A stretch of 64,000 nt of DNA from Thiothrix winogradskyi. GTDB taxonomy: Bacteria > Pseudomonadota > Gammaproteobacteria > Thiotrichales > Thiotrichaceae. The DNA is taken from NCBI RefSeq assembly GCF_021650935.1, contig NZ_CP091244.1, positions 2,852,001 through 2,916,000 on the forward strand, read 5' to 3'. This document shows positions 26,136-34,816 of this stretch, one piece after another. Position 1 is the first letter of the stretch, and every line of letters begins with the position of its first letter. The notes beneath the pieces were generated by a model. It was not told the origin of the DNA. It worked only from the letters and a program-made list of their open reading frames with translations, and ran no database searches. Both the position numbers and the translations under genes were made by a program.

Positions 26136-26544
26136 GAAAAAAAAGAACAACAAAGTTGTAGTCCCCCGTCATTTGGGGGTGGTATTCAAACGAAAAACTG
26201 AGCGCTAAACCTCGCCCTATTCGCTGTTGTAGTCCCCCGTCATTTGGGGGTGGTATTCAACCACACAAGTGTCTGACATCAGTCCCCTTCAGGGAGTTGT
26301 AGTCCCCCGTCATTTGGGGGTGGTATTCAAACAGCTCATAAAATGGATTGAGCAGGCTCAAAAGGACTGTTGTAGTCCCCCGTCATTTGGGGGTGGTATT
26401 CAAAAGATTTTTGGTGAGCAAGCGCACACTGAGCGGTTGTTGTAGTCCCCCGTCATTTGGGGGTGGTATTCAAACCTCTAAAGGAGCAAAAGTGAAAATT
26501 ACTCTTCAGTTGTAGTCCCCCGTCATTTGGGGGTGGTATTCAAA
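26096..26544 (-). CRISPR. Type VI-A CRISPR array, six spacers
   Basis: Six 36-nt repeats start at 26155, 26226, 26296, 26369, 26439 and 26509; they are identical except that the 26226 copy differs in its last base. A seventh, degenerate copy keeps 25 nt at 26096-26120. Spacers are 34, 35, 34, 37, 34 and 34 nt from low to high coordinates. In the minus orientation the repeat starts TTTGAATACCACCCCC, has a CCCCC/GGGGG stem and ends GACTACAAC; known VI-A repeats also carry a CCACCCC...GGGGACTA core and end in an AAC-type 3' end. This sets the direction: transcribed on the minus strand like cas13a, with the degenerate repeat at the leader-distal end. Spacers could not be matched to targets. Confidence 0.96.
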
Positions 26545-26725
26545 CCCACTGTTCGTCAGAAACGTTATAGTTTCAACAGCTTGGGGTGTATAAATTTTAA
26601 CATCAAAATGGCATTTAGAAGTTAGCATTAGCAATGGTACTTTTTGTGCAAAAAACAATCTGCATGTTGCTTAAAAAGCCACCTCCGCATCTGACATGCA
26701 AGCCGCACTCTACAGCAAATGCCAT
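26545..26725 (-). promoter_or_regulatory. Probable CRISPR leader between cas13a and the array
   Basis: The 181 bp between the cas13a stop and the first repeat hold no gene and are AT-rich near the array (TTAAAATTTATACA on the minus strand). Position and orientation fit a leader carrying the array promoter. No full -35/-10 pair was convincing. Confidence 0.5.
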
Positions 26726-29700
26726 TCACTGACTACCCGCCCATCCTTCCCAATTCACCGTTTGCAAATCCAGTGTGCCGATGTCTTGATTCGGATGTGC
26801 CGCACCGCCAAACGCGGCTGCTAACATCTTGACAAATGCATCAGAGTGTAAACTTTCGGTGATGCGACAAAACGCTCTCTTGTCTTCTTTCAGTGGAAAT
26901 TTTTTATCGCCCAAATGATGGACAACACGCGATTCAAAGGTGGCATTACACAATTGGTGGCGGCTATTCATTTCCCACGTGAGGATGAACCCCTCGCGTT
27001 CCAGCAATTCCATGATGGATTGGCTCACGGCATTTTTAAGTTTGCGGTCGTAGGACATAAGATCACGCGCACAATTCACCCAACACGTTAAATTCAGCCC
27101 CATCGCAACCGGACACCGCAGCGTCTTGTTAGAAAGGCTTTCCGTGGTACGTTGTTTGCCATACAACATATTGAAGTGGGCAAAATCATTACGGATGGAA
27201 CGGTACAGATCAAGATTGACTCGACCAACAATAGCCTGTTTTACGGCATTCTGACTAACCTGTACTTTCCCCATCGCTTCGATAATTTGCCCTTTCTTGA
27301 ACAAGGTCAAACCGTCGTCTTCCATTTTGCCTTTTTTGTTGTACTTAGGTGGGTTGTCAGTGACAAAAAAATCTTCCGGTTTTAACTGATGCTCATGCAA
27401 TGTAGCCAACGTTACAAACGTCAAATCACGCTCAAACAAACCGGAAAAATCCGCCAACCGTGCCAACACTTTCATAACAATCCGGTGAGCTGCCACATGA
27501 TCCACCAATCGAATGTGGTTGGAGTCTTGTCGATGTGCCACCACCTTTTTTAACGCCGCAGCATAACCCTGATACCCTTCAAACTGCTTGCGTTCCTTCA
27601 CCCATTGCGCGTGTAATGCCTCGCGTTGAGATTGCGCCTCTGCCACGACTGAAAATATGCCATTCTTGAGAGGTGCTTCCATCGTCAGACAACGGCTTAC
27701 GTCTTCCGCTGTGATTTTTTTCTTCACCAATGCCTGTAACACGGGGATATGCCCAAAACGGCGGATTTCCCGCAAACCCCGCTGCGGCAAATATTGCGCC
27801 CGCTCGCGCCCATTGCCTTGATTCTCAAAAACTTGAGCAAAAACACGCGGGTTCTCATAGAAACTGCTAAAAGCCGTCAATACGTCGCGTTCCACCGTGG
27901 GCATGGCATTATCGCCCGTGTATTGGCTGTCGTGCATATCCAAATACAACTTGAGCGTATGCTGCAATGCTTTGATGCGTGTTTCTTCTTTGTCATTCCG
28001 TGCCTGTTCGGGTTTGGCAAGAATTTCCCACTTTGCCAATTGGTGCAGTAATTGTGACACTTCGCCAACAGGCATCAAATGCAGCAAGAAATACAGCACG
28101 GGTTGCCAGTTAACGGTCTGCAAAGCTCTTGCAGGCAGTTGAATATTCTCTGTCGGACAGCAACGGATTGGCTGCAATGCTTGCTTGGGATCAATGTCCA
28201 ATAGCCAACACAAACCCTTTCCATCCAAAAAGTCCTTAAATGCCAACGCCACTACGTCACGCAACAACTCATCAATGTATTCCGCCTGCTCTCGTGCTTT
28301 TTCAGCATCGCTGGCATAACCACGCTGGACACGCATCTCACTGGCTGTCGCTGCGGACAAATCGTGGAAGAACTGACGGATGCTTTTATCCTTACCCTGT
28401 CCGTCTTTACCACCAATAGCAATCGGCAGTTTGGCAGCGCGTGCCGTGACCAGCTCACGTTCAGCTTCCGACTTTCTGCTCACATCTGGGTTATTACGAG
28501 CCGCCGTGGTGCTGCGATTCAGTGCTGTCGCTAACCACGTACTAAGCATTGCATCGGTAGCTCCCTCCAACCAAACACGGAAAGGACGTTCGTATAACAT
28601 TTTCAGCACCACGTATTGGCATTTCTGTGCAGGATTTTGCTCCATTGCCTGACGATTGACCCGTGATGGTAAACCTGTTTTCAGCCCAGCATTGTGGTTA
28701 CGTTCGATAACACGCCCAAAACGCGGCAGCGGCAAATCTCCTGTTGGTATTGCACATATACTATTGACCAACTGCTGTACCTGCGCTTGTGTGCAGACTT
28801 GAAAGACATGCGCCCCTTCCAGTGTTGCCAGCAAACGTTCATCCTGCTTTTCTTGTGCCGTGGCTAACAATTTATTCAATGGCAGTAGTAAGCCACTGGC
28901 TTGCCCTTTATCCGATAAATCTTTATCCAACACCTCCAGAAATTTATCACGACCTTTGAAATGAAAAGCAGCATGACGCAGTGCGCTTCCCACATCATAT
29001 GCCAGTCTGATTGCGGCTTGACGGGAATCGTCATCTGCCATAAACGCGCTCGCACCGTCTCCTAACAACAGATTCAGGTTTTGATCGAACTCCTGACGAC
29101 GCTTATCAAGCCCGTTATCCTTAGCAAATAATTTCTCCACATGATCAAGGAATTTACTGTCAAAACTGTCTTTTTCCCATAACTCATCAGGGGACGCTAA
29201 CGAAGCCCAATTTGCCAAAGTCAGATTTGCCTGTCCCAAGACATGCCGCCAAACGCGCACAAAAGCTTCGGCTCGTTTAATTTCTGCCTGCCCGTCACTA
29301 CCCCAAAAACGGCTATTAGCCAATGGCACAGTTTCGCTTTCCGCTTCACGGTAATACAAGATTTTTCCCAAGCGGATAGATGCCGCCAAATCGGTGTTTT
29401 TGGACTTCTGCTCCAACTTTTCCCGTAACGCTTTTTTCTTGCGGGGTAACAGAAATTCCACCAAGGTTTCATCTCTTCTATCGCTGTCAAACAAGCGGGT
29501 ATAAAAGTCCTTGACCGCCATGTGGAGGTGAAACAAGCCCGGTTTCTCCTGCTTTGCCTCAGTGATGCGTGATTTACCATCTGTGCCGGAGTAAACCTTC
29601 GCCCAATGTTCAAACAGCATTTTGCCCGCCAGACTGCTGTCAATACGCCATTCAGGTTGCATAGGCTGTTTGTTTTTACGGGCTTCTTGTTTTTGTTCTA

Positions 29701-30340
29701 GGCGGAATTTAGCTTCCAGATAAATACGCTCTGCGACATCATGACGGTTATAGGCTGTCCAATCGGCATCACACCACGGTGCAGATAGCTTTGGCTGATG
29801 CAGGGTGTTCTTTTCGATGCTTTCCGCTTGCGCTTGGATTTTACCTTTACCACGCGGCTCGGCTTCTGGACTCAAGCGCAACTCTGCCTCATACAAATGG
29901 CTGGCAATGCGTTCGGCGATGATTTGGGCAACATTTTCTGTGATGGCGGTAGGTTCAATATCGCCGACAAAACGCTGATACCAACGCCCTTGGAGTAACG
30001 GTGCTGGTTCTTGTACTTGTGTCTCGTGACCATAGGGGTGAATCTTTGAACGCCAAAATACGGCATGATCCGAACAGGGCAAACGTTTGTTGAGTTCTAG
30101 CCATGCCGCTTTACCCAAGGTTTCCCGCAATTGATATTGTTGTGGTGTTGGCAGGCTGATTTTGGCTTTTGGGTTGGGTTTGCGAATAATTTTGTCGATG
30201 ACAGAAACCCACTGCGCAATTACCAGCTTTTCATGACTTACAGCAAATGGGGGAATATCGTGTTTATCCCGATGCTTGTCTAGCAATACACGTTGGTTAG
30301 TTTCGGTAAAACTGCGCCCATAGGGTTTAATGATCTGCAT
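26726..30340 (-). CDS. cas13a: Type VI-A CRISPR RNA-guided RNase Cas13a
   Basis: A 1204-residue protein. Two HEPN active sites of the RxxxxH form are present: RHAAFH (Arg455, His460) and RNDFAH (Arg1050, His1055; RSIRNDFAHFN). Start (MQIIKPYGR, AQWVSVIDKIIRKP) and middle (EMRVQRGYASDAEKAREQAE) are similar to what I know of the Rhodobacter capsulatus Cas13a. The VI-A-type repeats next door agree. Cas13a processes its own crRNA and, after target RNA binding, cleaves RNA non-specifically, causing dormancy and stopping phage. An AGGA ribosome binding site lies 8 nt before the ATG. No cas1/cas2 nearby. The C-terminus is shorter than in R. capsulatus, apparently lacking its final beta-rich extension. 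All key residues are intact, so activity is expected. Confidence 0.96.
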   Translation of the reverse strand: MQIIKPYGRSFTETNQRVLLDKHRDKHDIPPFAVSHEKLVIAQWVSVIDKIIRKPNPKAKISLPTPQQYQLRETLGKAAWLELNKRLPCSDHAVFWRSKIHPYGHETQVQEPAPLLQGRWYQRFVGDIEPTAITENVAQIIAERIASHLYEAELRLSPEAEPRGKGKIQAQAESIEKNTLHQPKLSAPWCDADWTAYNRHDVAERIYLEAKFRLEQKQEARKNKQPMQPEWRIDSSLAGKMLFEHWAKVYSGTDGKSRITEAKQEKPGLFHLHMAVKDFYTRLFDSDRRDETLVEFLLPRKKKALREKLEQKSKNTDLAASIRLGKILYYREAESETVPLANSRFWGSDGQAEIKRAEAFVRVWRHVLGQANLTLANWASLASPDELWEKDSFDSKFLDHVEKLFAKDNGLDKRRQEFDQNLNLLLGDGASAFMADDDSRQAAIRLAYDVGSALRHAAFHFKGRDKFLEVLDKDLSDKGQASGLLLPLNKLLATAQEKQDERLLATLEGAHVFQVCTQAQVQQLVNSICAIPTGDLPLPRFGRVIERNHNAGLKTGLPSRVNRQAMEQNPAQKCQYVVLKMLYERPFRVWLEGATDAMLSTWLATALNRSTTAARNNPDVSRKSEAERELVTARAAKLPIAIGGKDGQGKDKSIRQFFHDLSAATASEMRVQRGYASDAEKAREQAEYIDELLRDVVALAFKDFLDGKGLCWLLDIDPKQALQPIRCCPTENIQLPARALQTVNWQPVLYFLLHLMPVGEVSQLLHQLAKWEILAKPEQARNDKEETRIKALQHTLKLYLDMHDSQYTGDNAMPTVERDVLTAFSSFYENPRVFAQVFENQGNGRERAQYLPQRGLREIRRFGHIPVLQALVKKKITAEDVSRCLTMEAPLKNGIFSVVAEAQSQREALHAQWVKERKQFEGYQGYAAALKKVVAHRQDSNHIRLVDHVAAHRIVMKVLARLADFSGLFERDLTFVTLATLHEHQLKPEDFFVTDNPPKYNKKGKMEDDGLTLFKKGQIIEAMGKVQVSQNAVKQAIVGRVNLDLYRSIRNDFAHFNMLYGKQRTTESLSNKTLRCPVAMGLNLTCWVNCARDLMSYDRKLKNAVSQSIMELLEREGFILTWEMNSRHQLCNATFESRVVHHLGDKKFPLKEDKRAFCRITESLHSDAFVKMLAAAFGGAAHPNQDIGTLDLQTVNWEGWAGSQ

Positions 30341-30426
30341 GATGGCATCCTAGGAATCGGTGGGGGTCAATTATCAAGCAAAACAAAGAACCATGCACGA
30401 AGAATCAATAGGCTTTATTAACGCAT

Positions 30427-31014
30427 TCATTCCCCACTCAACAAACGCCCAACATCCTCATTCCGCACCCGCTCATAAATATTTTCCACACTCAAACTCA
30501 ACCCAACCGATTCCAGCACCACCATATCCCCCCAATAATAATACGAAGGTCGCCAGCTATCGCTACGGCGGAAAACTTCCACCTCTACCGTATCCTGCTC
30601 AATCAGCATGTATTCCTGCAAACTGGGCAATTGCAAATACTCCAGCCGTTTAACTTGCCGGTCACGCTGGCGGGTAGCTTTGGATAGCACTTCCACAATC
30701 AACACCGGGGATTCGGTCGAATAGTCATCCAGAAATTGCTCATCGCACACCACCACAACATCGGGGTAGCGGTAGCGGTCTTTGCCCGTCCTCACCAGCA
30801 AATCGCTGCTGAATGGGCGGCAATCCACACCCGTTTGCTTGAAATGCATCCGCAACTCGGTCAGGACATTAGCCGTAATCTGGTTATGGTTCACGCTTGC
30901 GCCCGCCATCGCAGAAGCAACCCCCTCCACGTATTCGTGGCGAATTTCGCTCTCACGTTCCCCCGCGAGATACGCCTCAACGCTCAGGTAAGCCAGTTGT
31001 CTTGCCAATGCCAT
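30427..31014 (-). CDS. Uma2 family endonuclease-like protein (second copy)
   Basis: A 195-residue Uma2/DUF820 protein: YLSVEAYLAGERES then IRHEYVEGVASAMAGAS, RYPDVVVVCDE, and LIVEVLSKATRQRDRQVK contain the acidic and lysine residues of the PD-(D/E)XK-like core. ATG at 31014 is favoured because GGGAG precedes it at a good distance; ATGs at 31020 and 31053 are in frame. It lies 86 bp upstream of cas13a on the same strand. A link with the CRISPR system is possible by position only; Uma2 genes are scattered widely. It differs strongly from the copy at 6.3 kb. Confidence 0.85.
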   Translation of the reverse strand: MALARQLAYLSVEAYLAGERESEIRHEYVEGVASAMAGASVNHNQITANVLTELRMHFKQTGVDCRPFSSDLLVRTGKDRYRYPDVVVVCDEQFLDDYSTESPVLIVEVLSKATRQRDRQVKRLEYLQLPSLQEYMLIEQDTVEVEVFRRSDSWRPSYYYWGDMVVLESVGLSLSVENIYERVRNEDVGRLLSGE

Positions 31015-31129
31015 CTGCATCACTCCCGTTTGTTGTATATCGGTGATAGGCACTTAGGATAACATCGTCAGCAAACGTTTGGCAGAATCCAAACCCGCGT
31101 TTACCAACCACCCTTTGGAAACCACCGCA

Positions 31130-31717
31130 ATGTCACTACCCGCTCCAACCACCAGCATTCCATTCAGTGACCTGACCAGCTTGCTCCCGCTGCGTGACCA
31201 CCGTGCTTACGCCACGCAATTGCAGGCGTTGGCGCAACAATTACCTTACCCCATCAGCCGCTGGCCTGCTTTTGGTGAATACGCCGAGGATTGGTTGTCG
31301 GTGGAAATCAGCGAATTTAAGCGGCAGTTGTTTTACTGCGAACGTGGTGGATACACCCTGCAAGCCAGCAGCGAAAACCTGATTGACCTGAGCTATCAGA
31401 TATTCAGGGCAATCATTCCCGCCATGACCCCAACCGCGCAGCAAACCGCCGCCACCCTTGACCGCATCAAAGACCAACGCCAGTTAATCTGGTTACGGAT
31501 GAGTTCCGAAATCTACCGGATGTTCCAAATCAACCCACAATTTGGAATGCGCACCGCCTACGCAAATGTGGCGTGGATGTGCGAAGAGCTGGTACGCGCC
31601 GGAACTTTCCCAACGCCCCAAGCAGCATTCAACAACCGGGAAGCCATCTTGCACGGCTTGACCCTGAGCGGTTTGCCACACGCTTATGCGGCAAACGTGT
31701 ATCAGCAATTACACTAG
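31130..31717 (+). CDS. Uncharacterised protein, faintly Imm63-like
   Basis: A 195-residue soluble protein with no motif I can assign firmly. The middle contains YCERGGYTLQ, LIDLSYQIFRAII and KDQRQLIWLRMSSEIYRM; the order ERG, then a hydrophobic helix, then D-Q-R resembles the Imm63 immunity family, but the match is weak. No polymorphic toxin lies beside it. ATG at 31130 (MSLPAPT) is preferred over 31079. It is between the CRISPR region and the core operon and is on the opposite strand to both. Confidence 0.6.
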   Translation: MSLPAPTTSIPFSDLTSLLPLRDHRAYATQLQALAQQLPYPISRWPAFGEYAEDWLSVEISEFKRQLFYCERGGYTLQASSENLIDLSYQIFRAIIPAMTPTAQQTAATLDRIKDQRQLIWLRMSSEIYRMFQINPQFGMRTAYANVAWMCEELVRAGTFPTPQAAFNNREAILHGLTLSGLPHAYAANVYQQLH

Positions 31718-31777
31718 CTGTTCCCACGACCAGCAGTGATTTGCCGAAGCGACCTTGTAAATCCGTTGTCGACTTAC

Positions 31778-32158
31778 TTAATAAGCAGGATTCGATGCGG
31801 GTTGTTTCAAAAGATCACCCAACATTTCTTCAATGAATTGTTTGACGCGGAAGCGGTGTTCCCCGGTAAATTGCAAACCAACGCCAGGGCTTGTGCCACG
31901 CTGCCCAATCCCCGGTGAAATCCACACAACTCGCCCCGGAATCAGCAACTTTTTACCATCCTCGACCAAGCGCAGGTGCAACACCACTTCATCGTGCAAT
32001 CCGAACTTTTCGGTGGTCGGCACAAACAGTCCACCATCTTTGATAAACGGCATATAGCTGGCGTGTAATGCTGATTTTTCGGCAATAGCCATGGATAGGC
32101 TGGCTGGATTGCCTTCCCCTCTGGGATGCTTGTGGTGCGCCTGCTGGGTATCGTCCAT
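31778..32158 (-). CDS. PilZ domain protein
   Basis: A 126-residue protein with a PilZ-like fold: YMPFIKDGGLFVPTTEK, LHLRLVEDGKKLLIPGRVVW and GVGLQFTGEH are the characteristic beta-strands. The RxxxR switch needed for cyclic di-GMP binding is not obvious, so, like many type IV pilus PilZ proteins, it may not bind the nucleotide. It follows holB by 38 bp, the common gammaproteobacterial tmk-holB-pilZ order, where PilZ is required for type IV pilus assembly. Confidence 0.85.
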   Translation of the reverse strand: MDDTQQAHHKHPRGEGNPASLSMAIAEKSALHASYMPFIKDGGLFVPTTEKFGLHDEVVLHLRLVEDGKKLLIPGRVVWISPGIGQRGTSPGVGLQFTGEHRFRVKQFIEEMLGDLLKQPASNPAY

Positions 32159-32196
32159 TTAACGTAAACTTTAACTTTCTCTACAAATGACTAATG

Positions 32197-33147
32197 TTAT
32201 GTGCGCCACAATATTAGCATGGATTCGATGAATAAACGGGGGTTAAGAGGATGAGTGGATAATTTCTTAAGTTCAAGTAATTTATCATATATGCTCAATA
32301 AGCGACGGGGTTTCAGCAAGCTATGCAAGTGATGCAGTTCACCGGTTATTATTGCATCTTTACCGTTAGCCTTTTGTTTTAACAGTGTTTGCAACCAAGT
32401 AAACTGCCAGTCTAACAACTGCACTTTGTCAAATTTTTCCCAATATGCCGAAATCTCGGTAATGTTACCCTGCCCCTGTAGGCATTGGGTTAAATGCACC
32501 AACCATTGACTCCGATGACTCAACGTATCCGTAGCATCCAAAGCCAATGCGATTAATGGTCTGCCCAAAGCCGTTTCCAATAATGACTCGATGGGGTGTT
32601 GCAAAGTTTGCGGTTGCAACCATGCCAGCGCCTGTTGATGCGTCGGCAACGGTAAACGCACCGCTTGGCAACGGCTGCGAATCGTCGGCAATAATAATCC
32701 GGGGTGTGCAGTCAGTAGCAAAATATGGGTATCAGGAGCGGGTTCTTCCAATGATTTCAATAGGCTATTAGCTGCATTGACATTCATGCGCTCAGCAGGT
32801 TGAATAATGACAAGCCGACGCGGGCTATAACTGCGGCTCAACCCCAAAAAATAGTTCAGTTCACGAATCTGCTCAATCAGGATAGATTGCTTATCTTCTA
32901 ATAGCTTCACCGCCATGAAATCCGGGTGTGCCTTTGCTGCCTGCACCTGACAACTACGGCACTGACCACAAGCACCGCCGTCACTGTCGGGATTTAAACA
33001 CAATAAACTGTTAGCCAAAGCAGCAAGGAATTCCTCGTTACCACAGCCATCTTCCCCGCTAAACAATAAGGCATGATGCAAGTGATTATCCGCTTTCGCT
33101 TGTTGCAAACGCTGCCATACCGGTATTTGCCAAGGGTATGCGTTCAC
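32197..33147 (-). CDS. holB: DNA polymerase III delta-prime subunit
   Basis: A 316-residue clamp-loader subunit. The N-terminal AAA+ fold has HHALLFSGEDGCGNEEF, a P-loop position without the normal GKT, as usual for delta-prime. A zinc-binding cluster CGQCRSCQ follows, with LLKSLEEPAPDTHILLLT and TIRSRCQ (sensor and SRC motif). It works with DnaX and HolA to load the beta clamp. It overlaps tmk by 4 bp in a tightly packed operon. Confidence 0.95.
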   Translation of the reverse strand: MNAYPWQIPVWQRLQQAKADNHLHHALLFSGEDGCGNEEFLAALANSLLCLNPDSDGGACGQCRSCQVQAAKAHPDFMAVKLLEDKQSILIEQIRELNYFLGLSRSYSPRRLVIIQPAERMNVNAANSLLKSLEEPAPDTHILLLTAHPGLLLPTIRSRCQAVRLPLPTHQQALAWLQPQTLQHPIESLLETALGRPLIALALDATDTLSHRSQWLVHLTQCLQGQGNITEISAYWEKFDKVQLLDWQFTWLQTLLKQKANGKDAIITGELHHLHSLLKPRRLLSIYDKLLELKKLSTHPLNPRLFIESMLILWRT

Positions 33148-33779
33148 GCGCCATTCCCAGCAATAATACGCCCCAATACCTGCTGCAATTGCTCCCGGAC
33201 GTTTACACGCGCTTGTGCGGCTTGAATGACAGGGTAACGAGCTGGCATCTCCGCTGCCCTTTGCAGATAACCATCACGGATACGCTCGAAAAATGCCGCA
33301 TGTTCCTGCTCAAAACGGTCAGCACGACCACGCGCTTGTGCCCTTGCCATCCCAGTTGCCACATCAATATCAAACAAAATCACGTAATCAGGGCGTACAT
33401 CGCCTTGCACCCACTGTTCTAACGCCGCAATGCGCGATAAAGCAATACCACGCCCATAGCCTTGATAAGCGTAAGTTGCATCGGTAAAACGGTCGCAAAT
33501 CACCCATTCACCCCGTGCCAAGGCAGGTAAAATCTTGGTTTGCAAGTGTTCATTACGAGCGGCAAACATGAGTAACAATTCGGTATCCGCATTCATTCCC
33601 GGCAACTCAGGGGATAGCAATACCTCACGGATCGCTTCTGCGACTTCTGTACCACCGGGTTCGCGGGTCACTAACACGGTCTTGCCTTGGGAGCGCAAAT
33701 AGTCCGCTATCCACGGCACGTTGGTGCTTTTACCGGCACCTTCGCCGCCTTCCAGCGTAATAAAAACACCGCGCTTCAT
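33144..33779 (-). CDS. tmk: Thymidylate kinase
   Basis: A 211-residue protein that phosphorylates dTMP to dTDP. P-loop LEGGEGAGKSTN, VTREPGGTEVAE (substrate-binding DR/REPGG region), VICDRFTDATYAYQGYGRG and the LID segment ARGRADRFEQE are present. Complete and normal in length. It overlaps mltG and holB by 4 bp each, so the operon is translationally coupled. Confidence 0.96.
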   Translation of the reverse strand: MKRGVFITLEGGEGAGKSTNVPWIADYLRSQGKTVLVTREPGGTEVAEAIREVLLSPELPGMNADTELLLMFAARNEHLQTKILPALARGEWVICDRFTDATYAYQGYGRGIALSRIAALEQWVQGDVRPDYVILFDIDVATGMARAQARGRADRFEQEHAAFFERIRDGYLQRAAEMPARYPVIQAAQARVNVREQLQQVLGRIIAGNGA

Positions 33780-34816
33780 GGTTGTGATTCCTTGGTTTTA
33801 TTTCGATTGAGGATGTATTGACGCACGGCTTGATTATGTTCATCGAGGGTTTCTGAGAAATGGGATGCGCCACCGGGGGTCGTCGCCACAAAATACAACA
33901 CCTTGCGATTGTCAGCCGGGTGCATCACCGCATCAATCGCCGCCTTACTGGGGGTAGCAATCGGTGTCGGTGTCAAACCAGCTCGTGTGTAAGTGTTGTA
34001 GGGAGTATCGGTTTGCAGGTCAGTTTTGCGAATATTGCCGTCATATTTCTCGCCAATGCCATAAATCACCGTAGGGTCAGTTTGCAGCAACATCCCTAGA
34101 TCAAGGCGATTTAAAAATACTTTTGCCACTAAGGGGCGCTCTTCAGGCAAACCCGTTTCTTTTTCCACAATAGATGCCAAAATCAAGGCTTCGTAAGGGG
34201 TTTTAATATGCGGGTGTGGTTCGCGCCCTTCCCAAGCTTTCTGCAAATAGGTTTGCATGGCTTTATAACTGCGCTGTAAAAAAGCTAAATCGGTGGTTTT
34301 GCGCGGAAAACTGTAGGTGTCTGGATAAAACCAACCTTCTGGAGACATGCCTTCCGGTGCGCCCAATTGACGCATAATCGCTTGCTCATCCGCATCACCT
34401 AAGGTTTGCTCAATATTAGGGTGTTTGCGTATGTCTGCCAAAATATCCTTAAAGGTTTTGCCTTCCAAAATCGTTAGTTGGTATTGCAGTACCTGACCGG
34501 ACACAAATTTCTGCAAGACATCATCTGGCGTCATGCCGGGTTCAAGTTGGTACTCCCCTGCTTTGATTTGCGTCGCTTTGCCAGTGATACGTGCATGAGC
34601 AAAAAATAGCAATTCATGTTCGATGAGCTTTTTTTCTGCTAACTGTTTGGCGACTTGACGGATATTGCTGCCCGGTTTGATTTCAAATAGGGCATTGTCC
34701 GGCGTTACCGCAATAGGGGTTTCCTGAAAATGCTGGTACTGATACCACGCTAAAAATCCAACGGTGGCTATCGCGGCAATGATTAAAAGGCTGATTAATT
34801 TGAATAACAGTTTCAT
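33776..34816 (-). CDS. mltG: Endolytic transglycosylase MltG
   Basis: A 346-residue YceG-like protein. An N-terminal transmembrane helix (LISLLIIAAIATVGFLAW) anchors a periplasmic LysM-like region (IKPGSNIRQVAKQLAEKKLI) and a catalytic domain with LILASIVEKETGLPEERP, where the first Glu of EKE is the known catalytic position, and TDPTVIYGIG. It cleaves nascent peptidoglycan and terminates glycan strands. It overlaps pabC and tmk by 4 bp. Confidence 0.95.
   Translation of the reverse strand: MKLLFKLISLLIIAAIATVGFLAWYQYQHFQETPIAVTPDNALFEIKPGSNIRQVAKQLAEKKLIEHELLFFAHARITGKATQIKAGEYQLEPGMTPDDVLQKFVSGQVLQYQLTILEGKTFKDILADIRKHPNIEQTLGDADEQAIMRQLGAPEGMSPEGWFYPDTYSFPRKTTDLAFLQRSYKAMQTYLQKAWEGREPHPHIKTPYEALILASIVEKETGLPEERPLVAKVFLNRLDLGMLLQTDPTVIYGIGEKYDGNIRKTDLQTDTPYNTYTRAGLTPTPIATPSKAAIDAVMHPADNRKVLYFVATTPGGASHFSETLDEHNQAVRQYILNRNKTKESQP

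Noticed and set aside
26545..26725. A tracrRNA or cas1/cas2 fragment between the array and cas13a
   Set aside because: VI-A systems need no tracrRNA, no anti-repeat is visible outside the array, and no open frame of useful length lies there.
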